A stretch of DNA of 16,129 nt from Legionellales bacterium UBA4722 (lineage in GTDB: Bacteria > Pseudomonadota > Gammaproteobacteria > DSM-16500): assembly GCA_002404295.1 (NCBI GenBank), contig DHJK01000137.1, positions 5,486 to 21,614 of the forward strand, written 5' to 3'. Made by a program: the position numbers and the translations under genes. Positions 7,275-13,983 of the stretch are shown here, one piece after another. The first letter of the stretch is position 1, and the number at the start of each line of letters is the position of its first letter. The notes beneath the pieces are model-generated. The model saw only the letters and a list, made by a program, of their open reading frames with translations, had not been told where the DNA came from and ran no database searches.

Positions 7275-7535
7275 ATGGCAATCACTGTTTTGAATACTGT
7301 GGATGCAAAAGAACAGTTCACGGACTTAATTAATCGCGTCGTACATAGTAAAGAGCGAGTTATTTTAACCCGCCGCGGCCAAGAAATTGCGGCAATCATC
7401 CCACTAGAAGATTTGGTTCTCTTGCAAGAGGCGCAAGATAAACATGATCTTCGCGAAGCGATTGATGCTTTGAAAGAAGTGCGAAATGTAGGGACAATGA
7501 CTTTAGACCAATTGAGAGAAGATATAGGCATCTAA
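7275..7535 (+). CDS. Phd/YefM-family antitoxin
   Basis: This 86-residue protein matches the Phd/YefM antitoxin pattern. Residues 1-50 form the DNA-binding fold, with AKEQFTDLINRV at 11-22, VILTRRGQEIAAIIPLED at 29-46, and a Leu-rich helix after. The C-terminal part (about 55-86) is the flexible segment that wraps the toxin. It would neutralise the RelE-like product encoded 2 nt downstream and repress the shared promoter. The start ATG at 7275 has a weak ribosome binding site. The pair is a plasmid-stability/stress module and commonly mobile. It lies just after the aldolase terminator and just before a palindromic repeat. Confidence 0.9.
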   Translation: MAITVLNTVDAKEQFTDLINRVVHSKERVILTRRGQEIAAIIPLEDLVLLQEAQDKHDLREAIDALKEVRNVGTMTLDQLREDIGI

Positions 7536-7537
7536 TT

Positions 7538-7780
7538 GTGACCACACCTTATCACATTAAAATTGCACCTATCGCCGTGGAGCAAATTAAACAGTTACCC
7601 GCCAAGCAACAAAAAGTAGTGATCAAATTAGCTGAGGCGCTCTCAGTGAATCCGCGCCCGCCTGGATCAAGTAAAGTGCGGGGAATGACTGGATTGTATA
7701 GTGAAACAGTTTCGCCGTTACGATTGATTTATAAAATTGATGATCAGGATATTTTATTGTTGTTAGTCAAGGCAGGCTAA
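7538..7780 (+). CDS. RelE/ParE-family toxin, probably truncated at the C-terminus
   Basis: The 80-residue product starts at a GTG 2 nt after the antitoxin stop. It follows the RelE pattern: IKIAPIAVEQIKQLPAKQQ at the N-terminus, NPRPPGSSKVRGMTGLYSE in the middle and LRLIYKIDDQDILLLLVKAG at the end. Family members normally continue past this last strand with a short basic tail (G, then K/R residues and VY) that carries catalytic Arg and Tyr residues in E. coli RelE. Here the protein stops right after LVKAG, and the palindromic element begins 3 nt beyond the stop. I infer that the element truncated the gene and that mRNA-cleavage activity is weak or lost, while antitoxin binding may remain. ParE-like activity cannot be ruled out. 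Confidence 0.8.
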   Translation: MTTPYHIKIAPIAVEQIKQLPAKQQKVVIKLAEALSVNPRPPGSSKVRGMTGLYSETVSPLRLIYKIDDQDILLLLVKAG

Positions 7781-7783
7781 CAA

Positions 7784-7930
7784 TAACCCCACCCCAGTGC
7801 CGTCATTGCGAGCGCGAGCGAAGCAACCCAGTCTTTCAACACTGCTTTTAAACCTAAATGGTTCTAATCAGCTCTGAAAAGACTAGGTTGCTTCGCTCAC
7901 GCTCGCAATGACGGCACTGGGGCGAGGTTA
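7784..7930. repeat. 147-bp palindromic element (MITE-like)
   Basis: The left arm (7784-7836) and right arm (7877-7930) are near-perfect reverse complements. Outer TAACC/GGTTA ends enclose CCCCAGTGCC, the CGTCATTGCGAGCG core, AAGCAACC and AGTCTTTC. Mismatches are few, and the central loop is about 40 nt. A TA at each outer end could be a duplicated target dinucleotide. It separates the truncated toxin gene from the convergent gene at 7943-8587 and may act as a terminator for both. Motifs of this type are scattered in many bacterial genomes, and here the core recurs at both window edges. Confidence 0.85.
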
Positions 7931-7942
7931 CGAATAGTCCAA

Positions 7943-8587
7943 TTATTTATTATTTTTCTCGCGCATCAACATCACTTTACTCATCAAACTATCTTTATTA
8001 CTATCAAAAATGATTTGAGAAACAAACTGATCTAATAGTTTTCTATATTGAGGATAATCTTTTTCTGTTATTGCAGCCTCAATTTGAACAATGCCGTTTG
8101 CATAGAGAGTAAAGTAAGTCACTTGATATAATGTAATGCCCTGACTCGTGCTTACTTTCTTGCCTACCATAACTGCCCAAAGTTGATTATTTAATTTCAC
8201 CTCATGAGGAAGCTCAATGACTCTGAGCGCTGGACTGATGCTTTTATTATAGTGATTATCGAGTAATGTCATAGCCGATGCATTCACTGGAGGAAACACA
8301 TAAACAAGTATCACCGAGCCAAAAGGATTAGGCCAATTCGCTATGTTTTTAAAATCATATTTAGAAAATAAAACAAACAACGCAGGATGATTTTCGAAAG
8401 CAAATTTTGCTTGGGAAGAGGGATTATCTTTCATTTCCATATACCACTCAGGAGGACCGCTCACCGCAAGGCCTAGCGTTGGATTCATGTAGACTTCCAC
8501 ATGATCCGCATAACCCAGGGTTGAAAAAAAATATAAAAAGAAAAAAACAACATAAGTAAGAATACAACTTTTGCATGCTGTCTTCAT
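7943..8587 (-). CDS. secreted protein of unknown function
   Basis: The 214-residue protein starts at an ATG preceded by TTAGGAG at good spacing. Residues 1-27 form a signal peptide with a Phe-rich core (VVFFFLYFF) and probable cleavage after GYA. The mature part has a mixed alpha/beta look: GLAVSGPPEWYMEM at about 39-52, a central VILVYVFPP near 91-99, YQVTYFTLYANGIVQIEAAI at about 152-171 and a basic C-terminus. The pattern of a short substrate-free domain measuring around 190 residues resembles PsbP/DUF1795-like exported proteins, but that is only an impression. It is read from a strong promoter at 8757-8786 and may share its transcript with a 26-residue ORF upstream. The palindromic element lies 12 nt past the stop. 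Confidence 0.75.
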   Translation of the reverse strand: MKTACKSCILTYVVFFFLYFFSTLGYADHVEVYMNPTLGLAVSGPPEWYMEMKDNPSSQAKFAFENHPALFVLFSKYDFKNIANWPNPFGSVILVYVFPPVNASAMTLLDNHYNKSISPALRVIELPHEVKLNNQLWAVMVGKKVSTSQGITLYQVTYFTLYANGIVQIEAAITEKDYPQYRKLLDQFVSQIIFDSNKDSLMSKVMLMREKNNK

Positions 8588-8613
8588 TAGAATCTCCTAA
8601 TTATAATTGTTAC

Positions 8614-8619
8614 ATTATA
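8614..8619 (-). promoter_or_regulatory. second possible -10 element for the secreted protein gene
   Basis: On the minus strand TATAAT occurs at 8619-8614, 26 nt before the start codon. No good -35 accompanies it. It may be an internal promoter or chance. Confidence 0.25.
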
Positions 8620-8629
8620 CTACACTACA

Positions 8630-8710
8630 TTAAGACGACGTCCTCGGAGATACGGATGGTGATTCAGTAGCAGACTTCTTCATTTTCGGTGAATTTTCAT
8701 TGGTAAACAT
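8630..8710 (-). CDS. possible 26-residue leader or small protein
   Basis: On the minus strand an ATG at 8710 follows AAGGGG at a 5-nt spacing and opens a frame of 26 codons ending at TAA 8632-8630. The peptide is Ser/Pro/Lys-rich (ends SPSVSPRTSS) and has no hydrophobic segment. It lies between a good promoter at 8757-8786 and the secreted protein gene (start 8587), so it would be the first translated frame of that transcript. It may be a small protein, a leader peptide or coincidence; no family is recognised. Confidence 0.35.
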   Translation of the reverse strand: MFTNENSPKMKKSATESPSVSPRTSS

Positions 8711-8756
8711 AACGACCCCTTAGATAGATACCATTGAATAGTTTTTATCTTTTCTA

Positions 8757-8786
8757 AGTATAGAAGAAAATGCAAAAATGTGTTAA
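8757..8786 (-). promoter_or_regulatory. sigma-70-type promoter for the secreted protein transcript
   Basis: On the minus strand TTAACA (8786-8781) and TATACT (8762-8757) each match consensus in five of six positions, with an 18-nt spacer. Transcription would start near 8750, about 40 nt before the 26-residue ORF and 160 nt before the secreted protein gene. Confidence 0.6.
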
Positions 8787-8825
8787 TTTTCAAAAAAAAC
8801 ATCCAATTAATTGATAATTAATAAG

Positions 8826-8855
8826 ATAAAAAATTTGTATCTAGCTATTACAAAT
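8826..8855 (-). terminator. AT-rich terminator at the end of yheT
   Basis: Reading the minus strand, ATTTGTA (8855-8849) pairs with TACAAAT (8839-8833) and is followed by TTTTTATC. The stem begins inside the yheT stop codon region. The stem is AT-rich, so strength is uncertain. Confidence 0.5.
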
Positions 8856-9807
8856 ACAGTCGCAAAAATAAGGGAATACGTCGCTCTAACCAATAAAATG
8901 ATTTCCATGGAGAGGATCCGCCAACAAAACCAACATGCCCTCCTTTCTCACACAGCTCAAGCTTCACTGATGTCGACATCTCATGCTGCGACGGTAAGGA
9001 TCCATCACCCACCAACGGATCATCTTTTGCCTGCAGTAATAAAGTAGGCACTTTAATATTCTGCAAGTACTGACGACTGCTAGAACGAGTATAGTAATCT
9101 TCTCCATCAACAAATCCATGCAAAGGCGCTGTCACTTGATCATCAAAATCACGTAATGTACGTAACATTTTTAATGGCGGGATAGCAAAAGGTGCAGATT
9201 GATGTTGGAATTTCCATTTTATTTTTTTGCAGAGAGAAGTTAACAATCGCCATTGATAAACTCGAGAAAATCCCTGATTCATTTTAGAAGCCGCTTTAGA
9301 TAATTCAAAGGGAACAGAAACTGCAATCGCAGCCGTCAGCGGATTATTTTCTCCTGTTTCACCTAACCATTTTAGCAACACATTTCCACCCAGTGAAAAA
9401 CCAATGGCGGCCAAGGGTGTTTCAGGTTCGCGCTGTTGTAATTGATTAACGACTTCTGCAATATCCGTTGTTTCGCCTGAATGATAAATCCGAGGTAGGC
9501 GGTTGCGTTCACCACTGCAACTACGAAAATGCATACAAACGCCACGCCAACCTTGTTTTGAAATTGCTTGCAGCATGCCTTCTGCATAAGGAGATTCTAT
9601 TGACCCTTCCAGTCCATGCAAAATCAAAACAATAGGGCCGGTCTCGCCACCCACCCAATCAAGATCAATAAAATCACCATCTGCTAATTCAAGCCGTTCT
9701 CTCCTGGGGGATAAATTTTTAATACGACGGCGACAAAACACAGGCCACAGGGTTTGACAGTGGGGGTTCGTCAACCACCAGGCAGGTTTAAAATTCAAAT
9801 CACTCAT
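8848..9807 (-). CDS. yheT: alpha/beta hydrolase, YheT family
   Basis: This protein of about 319 residues belongs to the YheT/EMB8-like alpha/beta hydrolases, whose substrate is not established. Numbering from the TTG at 9813: the N-terminal NPHCQTLWP at 16-24 is a family signature, ILHGLEGSIESPYAEGM at 64-80 holds the oxyanion-hole region, GFSLGGN at 138-144 carries the nucleophile Ser140, AKDDPLVG near 262-269 carries the acid Asp264 or 265, and GGHVGFV at 291-297 carries His293. I prefer the ATG at 9807 (2 nt after the hemE stop) over the TTG at 9813, which overlaps that stop. It forms an operon with hemE; no functional tie to haem synthesis is evident. Confidence 0.9.
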   Translation of the reverse strand: MSDLNFKPAWWLTNPHCQTLWPVFCRRRIKNLSPRRERLELADGDFIDLDWVGGETGPIVLILHGLEGSIESPYAEGMLQAISKQGWRGVCMHFRSCSGERNRLPRIYHSGETTDIAEVVNQLQQREPETPLAAIGFSLGGNVLLKWLGETGENNPLTAAIAVSVPFELSKAASKMNQGFSRVYQWRLLTSLCKKIKWKFQHQSAPFAIPPLKMLRTLRDFDDQVTAPLHGFVDGEDYYTRSSSRQYLQNIKVPTLLLQAKDDPLVGDGSLPSQHEMSTSVKLELCEKGGHVGFVGGSSPWKSFYWLERRIPLFLRLYL

Positions 9808-9809
9808 AT

Positions 9810-10868
9810 TCAATGTCTTTCACTCAGTTGATGCACAGCATCGACCAATATAGCCACATGTTCGGGCGGGATATCTGGCGTGATACCATGTCCTAAATTA
9901 AAAACATGCCCTTCGCCTTCACCATATTCAGCTAAAATACGTGCAACTTCGGCACGAATCACTTCCTCTGACTGAGCAAGGATACTGGGATTTAAGTTAC
10001 CTTGTAATGCAACAGTATTACCCACTCTCTTTCGGGCGTCTGCCAAATTGACCAACCAATCTACGCCAATCACATCACACCCCGATTGCGCCATTAATTC
10101 TAGCCATTGTCCGCCTGATTTAGTAAATAACACTACAGGCACGGGAGATGCCACATTTTTCGCGGTTATATTGGCAATGATTTGTTTGACATAGCTCAAT
10201 GAAAATTCTTGATATTGTGCTGTATTTAGCATCCCGCCCCATGTGTCAAAAATCATCACCACTTGAGCACCCGCGTTGATTTGTGCATTCAAGTGCAAGC
10301 TCACGGACTCGGCTAATTTATGCAATAACTGGTGCAATAATTGCGGTTGCAGTTCCTGCATCTTGCGAATCATTGGAAAAGATTTATTTGCACTGCCCTC
10401 CACCATGTAAGTGGCTAGCGTCCAGGGACTTCCACAAAAACCAATTAAGGGTACTTGGCCTGCGAGCTCATGCTTCGTCATACGAATAGCATCAAGTACA
10501 TAACCTAAACTGATTTCAGGGTCTGGGATAGCGAGATTCTGGATATCACGCGGAGAACGTAGCGGTCTCTCAAAAGCAGGCCCCTCTCCTTCAATGAAGT
10601 ACAGCCCTAAACCCATTGCATCTGGGATAGTCAAAATATCGGAAAATATAATTGCGGCATCCAATGGAAAACGCACCAAAGGTTGCAGGGTCACTTCACA
10701 GGCAAGCTCAGGATTTTTACATAAAGTTAAAAAACTTCCTGCTTTTTGACGAACGGCACGGTATTCTGGTAAATATCGCCCGGCTTGACGCATGATCCAT
10801 ATCGGCGTCCTATCCACAGGCTGACGCCTTATAGCGCGTAATAAACGATCATTTTTAAGCTTAATCAT
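9810..10868 (-). CDS. hemE: uroporphyrinogen decarboxylase
   Basis: HemE removes four carboxyl groups from uroporphyrinogen III to form coproporphyrinogen III in cytoplasmic haem synthesis. The signature MRQAGRYLPEYR lies at residues 26-37, with GFCGSPWTLATYMVEG and IFDTWGGML further on, plus GNLNP near the C-terminus. I set the start at ATG 10868, giving 352 residues (E. coli 354). A longer frame from a GTG at 10880 is unlikely because that GTG lies within the Shine-Dalgarno sequence AGGTGAGG that serves the ATG. yheT follows immediately. The upstream gap to 11028 is shared with a divergent lipoprotein gene, so both promoters should lie there. Confidence 0.96.
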   Translation of the reverse strand: MIKLKNDRLLRAIRRQPVDRTPIWIMRQAGRYLPEYRAVRQKAGSFLTLCKNPELACEVTLQPLVRFPLDAAIIFSDILTIPDAMGLGLYFIEGEGPAFERPLRSPRDIQNLAIPDPEISLGYVLDAIRMTKHELAGQVPLIGFCGSPWTLATYMVEGSANKSFPMIRKMQELQPQLLHQLLHKLAESVSLHLNAQINAGAQVVMIFDTWGGMLNTAQYQEFSLSYVKQIIANITAKNVASPVPVVLFTKSGGQWLELMAQSGCDVIGVDWLVNLADARKRVGNTVALQGNLNPSILAQSEEVIRAEVARILAEYGEGEGHVFNLGHGITPDIPPEHVAILVDAVHQLSERH

Positions 10869-11027
10869 GTATTGCCTCACCTTAGATTAACCCTAAACTA
10901 GCACCCTATTTATAAGGAATAAGAGGATAGGCTTTGCAGCCCGCTGCATTTAGGATAATATGTTTTACTTTATGGGCAGATTATTCACTCGCTGCTTTTT
11001 TAACTTCTCTATTAAAGGATATCGTAT

Positions 11028-11489
11028 ATGCGTAAACATCTTCTACTTGCTGCACTCGCTGGACTCTGCATTGCTGGAATAACCGCTTGCCAACAAAAAT
11101 CGGAAAAAGCTAATCCTACCACTCTTTCTGATGCAGCTACTACTACATCTACTACAGAAACACAGTCAACAACGACAACAACTCCGCCAGGATCAAGCGC
11201 TTCTGACAATGCAAGCATGCAACCAGAGGCACCTGCTGCAACAACCACCACCACAGATTCATCAAGCACCACCACAACAACTGCACCTGATGTAGCACCG
11301 GATGCTAATGCTCCAGCAGTTGCAATGCCAACACCTGATGCTAATGCACCAGCAGCTGCAATGCCAACTCCTGATGCTAATGCACCAGCAACTGCAATGC
11401 CAACTCCTAATGCAATGACACCAGCTGTACCAGCTCCTATGCCAACAGACAACAGCGCTACACCTCCTGCTGCTGCACCTGCTCAATAA
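11028..11489 (+). CDS. Thr/Ala/Pro-rich lipoprotein with 12-residue tandem repeats
   Basis: The ATG at 11028 is preceded by AAAGGAT. The 153-residue product has a lipoprotein signal with lipobox ITAC (Cys21). The whole mature part is low complexity and probably unstructured: residues 31-86 are rich in Thr/Ser runs, and residues 91-126 are three copies of a 12-residue unit of the form PDANAPAxAMPT, followed by a decayed fourth. The end is Pro/Ala-rich (PPAAAPAQ). Such composition suggests an envelope tether or surface-exposed linker rather than an enzyme; this is inference. Thr/Ala/Pro stretches could be glycosylated. It is a single gene, transcribed divergently from hemE and ended by a strong terminator. 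Confidence 0.75.
   Translation: MRKHLLLAALAGLCIAGITACQQKSEKANPTTLSDAATTTSTTETQSTTTTTPPGSSASDNASMQPEAPAATTTTTDSSSTTTTTAPDVAPDANAPAVAMPTPDANAPAAAMPTPDANAPATAMPTPNAMTPAVPAPMPTDNSATPPAAAPAQ
11298..11405 (+). repeat. 36-bp in-frame tandem repeat, three copies
   Basis: Three consecutive 36-bp units encode PDANAPAVAMPT, PDANAPAAAMPT and PDANAPATAMPT, differing at one residue and few bases. A diverged fourth unit follows. Because the unit is a multiple of three, copy number could change by slippage or recombination without breaking the frame. Confidence 0.9.
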
Positions 11490-11501
11490 TAGCTCGTTTT
11501 T

Positions 11502-11539
11502 AATACCCTTCCTCTTCACAGAGGAAGGGTATTATTTTT
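11502..11539 (+). terminator. strong Rho-independent terminator of the repeat lipoprotein gene
   Basis: AATACCCTTCCTCT at 11502-11515 pairs perfectly with AGAGGAAGGGTATT at 11520-11533 across a TCAC tetraloop. ATTTTT follows. The opposite strand has no T-run after the stem, so it is not a standard terminator for aroK, which ends at 11553. Confidence 0.9.
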
Positions 11540-11552
11540 CTAAATAGCTACC

Positions 11553-12077
11553 TTATTTTTTGTCTAACCAGCGAATAATATCCTCCGCCACCAAACGCAC
11601 ACTACGATGATCGGTCATAATATGATAATCCGCCAATGATTGATAAAGCGGAGTCTGTTCTTCATATAATTTTTCAATAACTTCCTCACGATTCGGCACG
11701 CGCAGTAAGGGACGTCGAGATTCATTAACAGTCCGCACTTGCTGGTGCCCCAATGAAGCATCTAAAAACACAACAACGCCATGTTTGCGTAATAACTCTT
11801 GAACTTCTGGCGAAATAACAGAGCCACCACCTGTCGCCAAAACAATGTTAGGTAGATGAGCAAGATCAGCAATCACAGCAGTTTCGCGTTTACGAAACCC
11901 TTCCGCGCCCTCTAAATCAAAAATCCAGCCGATATCGACCCCTGTACGCTTTTCAATTTCCTCATCTGAATCATAAAAATGCATATCCAACAGCTCTGCC
12001 AGGCATTTCCCAACACTGCTTTTCCCAGCCCCCATAGGGCCGATAAGAAAAATATTTTGATATTGACGTTTTTTCAT
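11553..12077 (-). CDS. aroK: shikimate kinase
   Basis: AroK phosphorylates shikimate with ATP in chorismate synthesis. The 174 residues match the family. Visible are the Walker A GPMGAGKS at 13-20, the shikimate-binding DSD at 36-38 and FRKRE at 61-65, GGG at 83-85, and the LID-region RRPLL at 121-125. The start ATG directly follows the pilQ stop, the classic pilQ/hofQ-aroK neighbourhood in gammaproteobacteria. aroB, which usually follows, is absent: the next gene downstream is a convergent lipoprotein gene. Confidence 0.95.
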   Translation of the reverse strand: MKKRQYQNIFLIGPMGAGKSSVGKCLAELLDMHFYDSDEEIEKRTGVDIGWIFDLEGAEGFRKRETAVIADLAHLPNIVLATGGGSVISPEVQELLRKHGVVVFLDASLGHQQVRTVNESRRPLLRVPNREEVIEKLYEEQTPLYQSLADYHIMTDHRSVRLVAEDIIRWLDKK

Positions 12078-13322
12078 TTAACTGATTACCTTGGGTGTCA
12101 CAAAAATAAGCAACTCACGTTTATTATCTGTCACATTTTGCTGTTTGAAGAGCCAACCTACAAGTGGAATTTTATTTAAAAAGGGGATTCCTTGCTGTTG
12201 GTGCCCTTTGTCTGACTCATAAATACCTCCCAAAACGATTGTTTGCCCGCTCTTGATGAGAATATTCGTACTCATTTGGCGAGTCGTAATGGCTGGCACA
12301 CCCAAGATGATCCTGTTACTTGGCTTATCTTGATTCACCTGAAGCTGCAATAACACCTGATCTCCAGGCATGACTTGCGGGGTCACCTTTAAACTTAACA
12401 CTGCTTTTTTAAAAGCCACGCCAGTTGCACCACTGCGACTAATCTCTTGATACGGAATTTCTTCTCCTGATTCAATCGAAGCGGTTTGTTGATTTGCCGT
12501 GAACAAGCTGGGACTGGAAATTAATTCACCATGCCCTGCTTTTTCTAATGCTGACAGTTGCATACGCAACATTGAACCATCGGTTAATTTAAGCAGTGCC
12601 AAACCATAATGCATACTCATTGGTGAGTAAGCAGAGGCACCCACATCATTCGACGTTGTTTGCTGATTAATAAAACTAATACCTAACTCACGTTCATAAT
12701 CACTGTCTATACTCGCCAAGTGTACCTCGATCAGCACTTGTTGCACGGGAATATCCAGCCGTTGAATCAGTTTATGAATATCACGCACGCGATCCACTAT
12801 ATCTTGCACGCAGACAATATTGGTTCGGATGTCTACATGCACATGGCCGCGTTTTGAAAGAAGGTTGTTAGATCCTTTTAATAAATTAGCAATATCGTTT
12901 GCCTTGGCGTAGTGAATTTGCCAGATAGCGGTGATTAATGGTTCTGCATCATCAATCACTGATTGGAGTTTTAATTCTTGTTGCTTGACCTGAATGAACT
13001 CACTGCTGGGCATAATGTACCAGACGTTATTGATTTGTTGTTTGCTGAGCTCGTGCGACATGAGTAATAAGTCAAATGCGGCTTGGGGGGATATATTTTT
13101 TAGGTGTAGTGAGGCGGTGCCATGGATGCTTGGGTTGACAACTAGATTGATATTGAGTTGTTTGGCTAGGAGATTGAGGGCGTCTTGAAGAGGGATTTCT
13201 TGTAATTCTAGGGAGATTTTTTTGGGGGGGTGAGTTGGTGATTCAGCATAGATTGTATTGGTGTAAAATAAGCTGATTAGTAGAGTGATAAAAAAAAATT
13301 TATAGTTAATAAAAAATAACAA
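12078..13322 (-). CDS. pilQ: short type IV pilus / DNA-uptake secretin, PilQ/HofQ/ComE type
   Basis: This outer-membrane secretin forms the pore for a pilus or for DNA uptake. It has 414 residues, close to HofQ of E. coli (about 412) and much shorter than full PilQ (about 700), lacking the N-terminal AMIN domains. A signal peptide covers residues 1-27 (cleavage near IYA-ES). An STN/N0 domain lies at about 35-95 (ISLELQEIPLQDALNLLAKQ), an N1 domain at about 130-190 (IHYAKANDIANLLKG), and the secretin core at about 200-414, with TRQMSTNILIKSGQTIVLGG and IPFLNKIPLVGWLFK. The start is a TTG at 13322 with AAAGGAG correctly spaced. aroK starts directly after its stop. Upstream, an inserted repeat/DUF559 unit separates it from pilO/P. 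Confidence 0.92.
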   Translation of the reverse strand: MLFFINYKFFFITLLISLFYTNTIYAESPTHPPKKISLELQEIPLQDALNLLAKQLNINLVVNPSIHGTASLHLKNISPQAAFDLLLMSHELSKQQINNVWYIMPSSEFIQVKQQELKLQSVIDDAEPLITAIWQIHYAKANDIANLLKGSNNLLSKRGHVHVDIRTNIVCVQDIVDRVRDIHKLIQRLDIPVQQVLIEVHLASIDSDYERELGISFINQQTTSNDVGASAYSPMSMHYGLALLKLTDGSMLRMQLSALEKAGHGELISSPSLFTANQQTASIESGEEIPYQEISRSGATGVAFKKAVLSLKVTPQVMPGDQVLLQLQVNQDKPSNRIILGVPAITTRQMSTNILIKSGQTIVLGGIYESDKGHQQQGIPFLNKIPLVGWLFKQQNVTDNKRELLIFVTPKVIS

Positions 13323-13357
13323 TGGCGGCTCCTTTTGATAATTATTTTCAAGATGTT

Positions 13358-13400
13358 GCCCCTCCCCCCGGAGGGGGAAGGAATTTACTAAGCAGGTCTT
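13358..13400. repeat. partial copy of the pyrimidine/purine palindrome
   Basis: CCTCCCCCCGGAGGGGGAAGG at about 13361-13381 and the following AATTTACTAAGCAGGTCTT (13382-13400) repeat, in the same orientation, the right end of the foldback element (the latter string recurs at 13580-13598). It looks like the end of a second, truncated copy lying next to pilQ. Confidence 0.8.
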
Positions 13401-13410
13401 AAACTAAAAC

Positions 13411-13600
13411 TAAAAGCTACTTAGCAAGCCCCTTCCCCCTCCGGGGGAAGGATGGGAAGGGGGAGTTAAAATACGCTTTTTTCAGATTATTTCTTTGCTT
13501 TATACTAACGAGCAAAAGATTAATTGGAAAAAAGCGTATTTTGATTACCCCTTCCTTGCCTTCCCCCGGAGGGGGAGGGAATTTACTAAGCAGGTCTTGG
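13411..13600. repeat. 190-bp foldback element
   Basis: The left arm (about 13411-13500) and right arm (about 13510-13600) are imperfect reverse complements nearly to the centre (TATACTAAC, 13501-13509). Exact inner stretches include AAAATACGCTTTTTTC against GAAAAAAGCGTATTTT, and the core TCCCCCTCCGGGGGAAGG against CCTTCCCCCGGAGGGGGA. The whole could fold into one long hairpin. No reading frame lies in it. It fills most of the gap between pilQ and the DUF559 gene. Confidence 0.85.
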
Positions 13601-13613
13601 CTTTAACTGATGC

Positions 13614-13979
13614 CTATGCCTCAGAAGCAGAAAGGTAAATCGAAAAACATTGATCCCAAATAACTTCTTTTACCCTATCTATTTCTTTTAATATTTCATG
13701 ATTCCAAAATCGTAGCACGTGATACCCAAGCGATTCCAAATAAGTTGTTCTTTTTTGATCGTATATAACAGCAGCTTCATTAGCATGTTGAGAGCCATCT
13801 AGTTCTATAATAATTTTTGGTTCAAAACAGGCAAAATCCACAATATAAGATCCAAAAGGAACTTGGCGACGAAAGCGTAAACCGCTCAGCCTGTTATTAC
13901 GAATTTCATACCATAATTTTTTCTCGGCAATTGTTAGGTTTTTTCTAAGAGAACGGGCTCTTTGAATAGTGCGTTGCAT
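13614..13979 (-). CDS. DUF559 / Vsr-like endonuclease domain protein
   Basis: This 121-residue protein is a complete DUF559 domain, a relative of very-short-patch-repair endonucleases with the PD-(D/E)XK fold. Features seen: a basic N-terminal helix (RTIQRARSLRKNLTIAEKKLW), FRRQVPFGSYIVDFACFEPK at about 37-56, IIIELDGSQH at 57-66 with the acidic metal-binding residues, and YLESLGYHVLRFWNHEI at about 79-95. The key acidic residues and the Gln in DGSQH are present, so it looks active. The family's substrate is not established. The start ATG is preceded by GGAAGGGGG, part of the flanking palindromic repeat, so the repeat supplies its ribosome binding site. It interrupts the pilus cluster in the same direction and is flanked by same-orientation repeat copies. 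Confidence 0.9.
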   Translation of the reverse strand: MQRTIQRARSLRKNLTIAEKKLWYEIRNNRLSGLRFRRQVPFGSYIVDFACFEPKIIIELDGSQHANEAAVIYDQKRTTYLESLGYHVLRFWNHEILKEIDRVKEVIWDQCFSIYLSASEA

Positions 13980-13983
13980 TTTT

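Noticed and set aside
8811..9047. Plus-strand 78-codon frame
   Set aside because: It is antisense to the 3' end of yheT and has no ribosome binding site or recognisable features.
10869..11027. Promoters in the divergent hemE/lipoprotein gap
   Set aside because: Candidate hexamers such as TTTGCA with TAATAT match only four of six positions each, too weak to list.
11012..11452. Minus-strand 146-codon frame rich in Val/Ala/Gly
   Set aside because: It is the antisense shadow of the low-complexity lipoprotein gene; the plus strand has the signal peptide, ribosome binding site and terminator.
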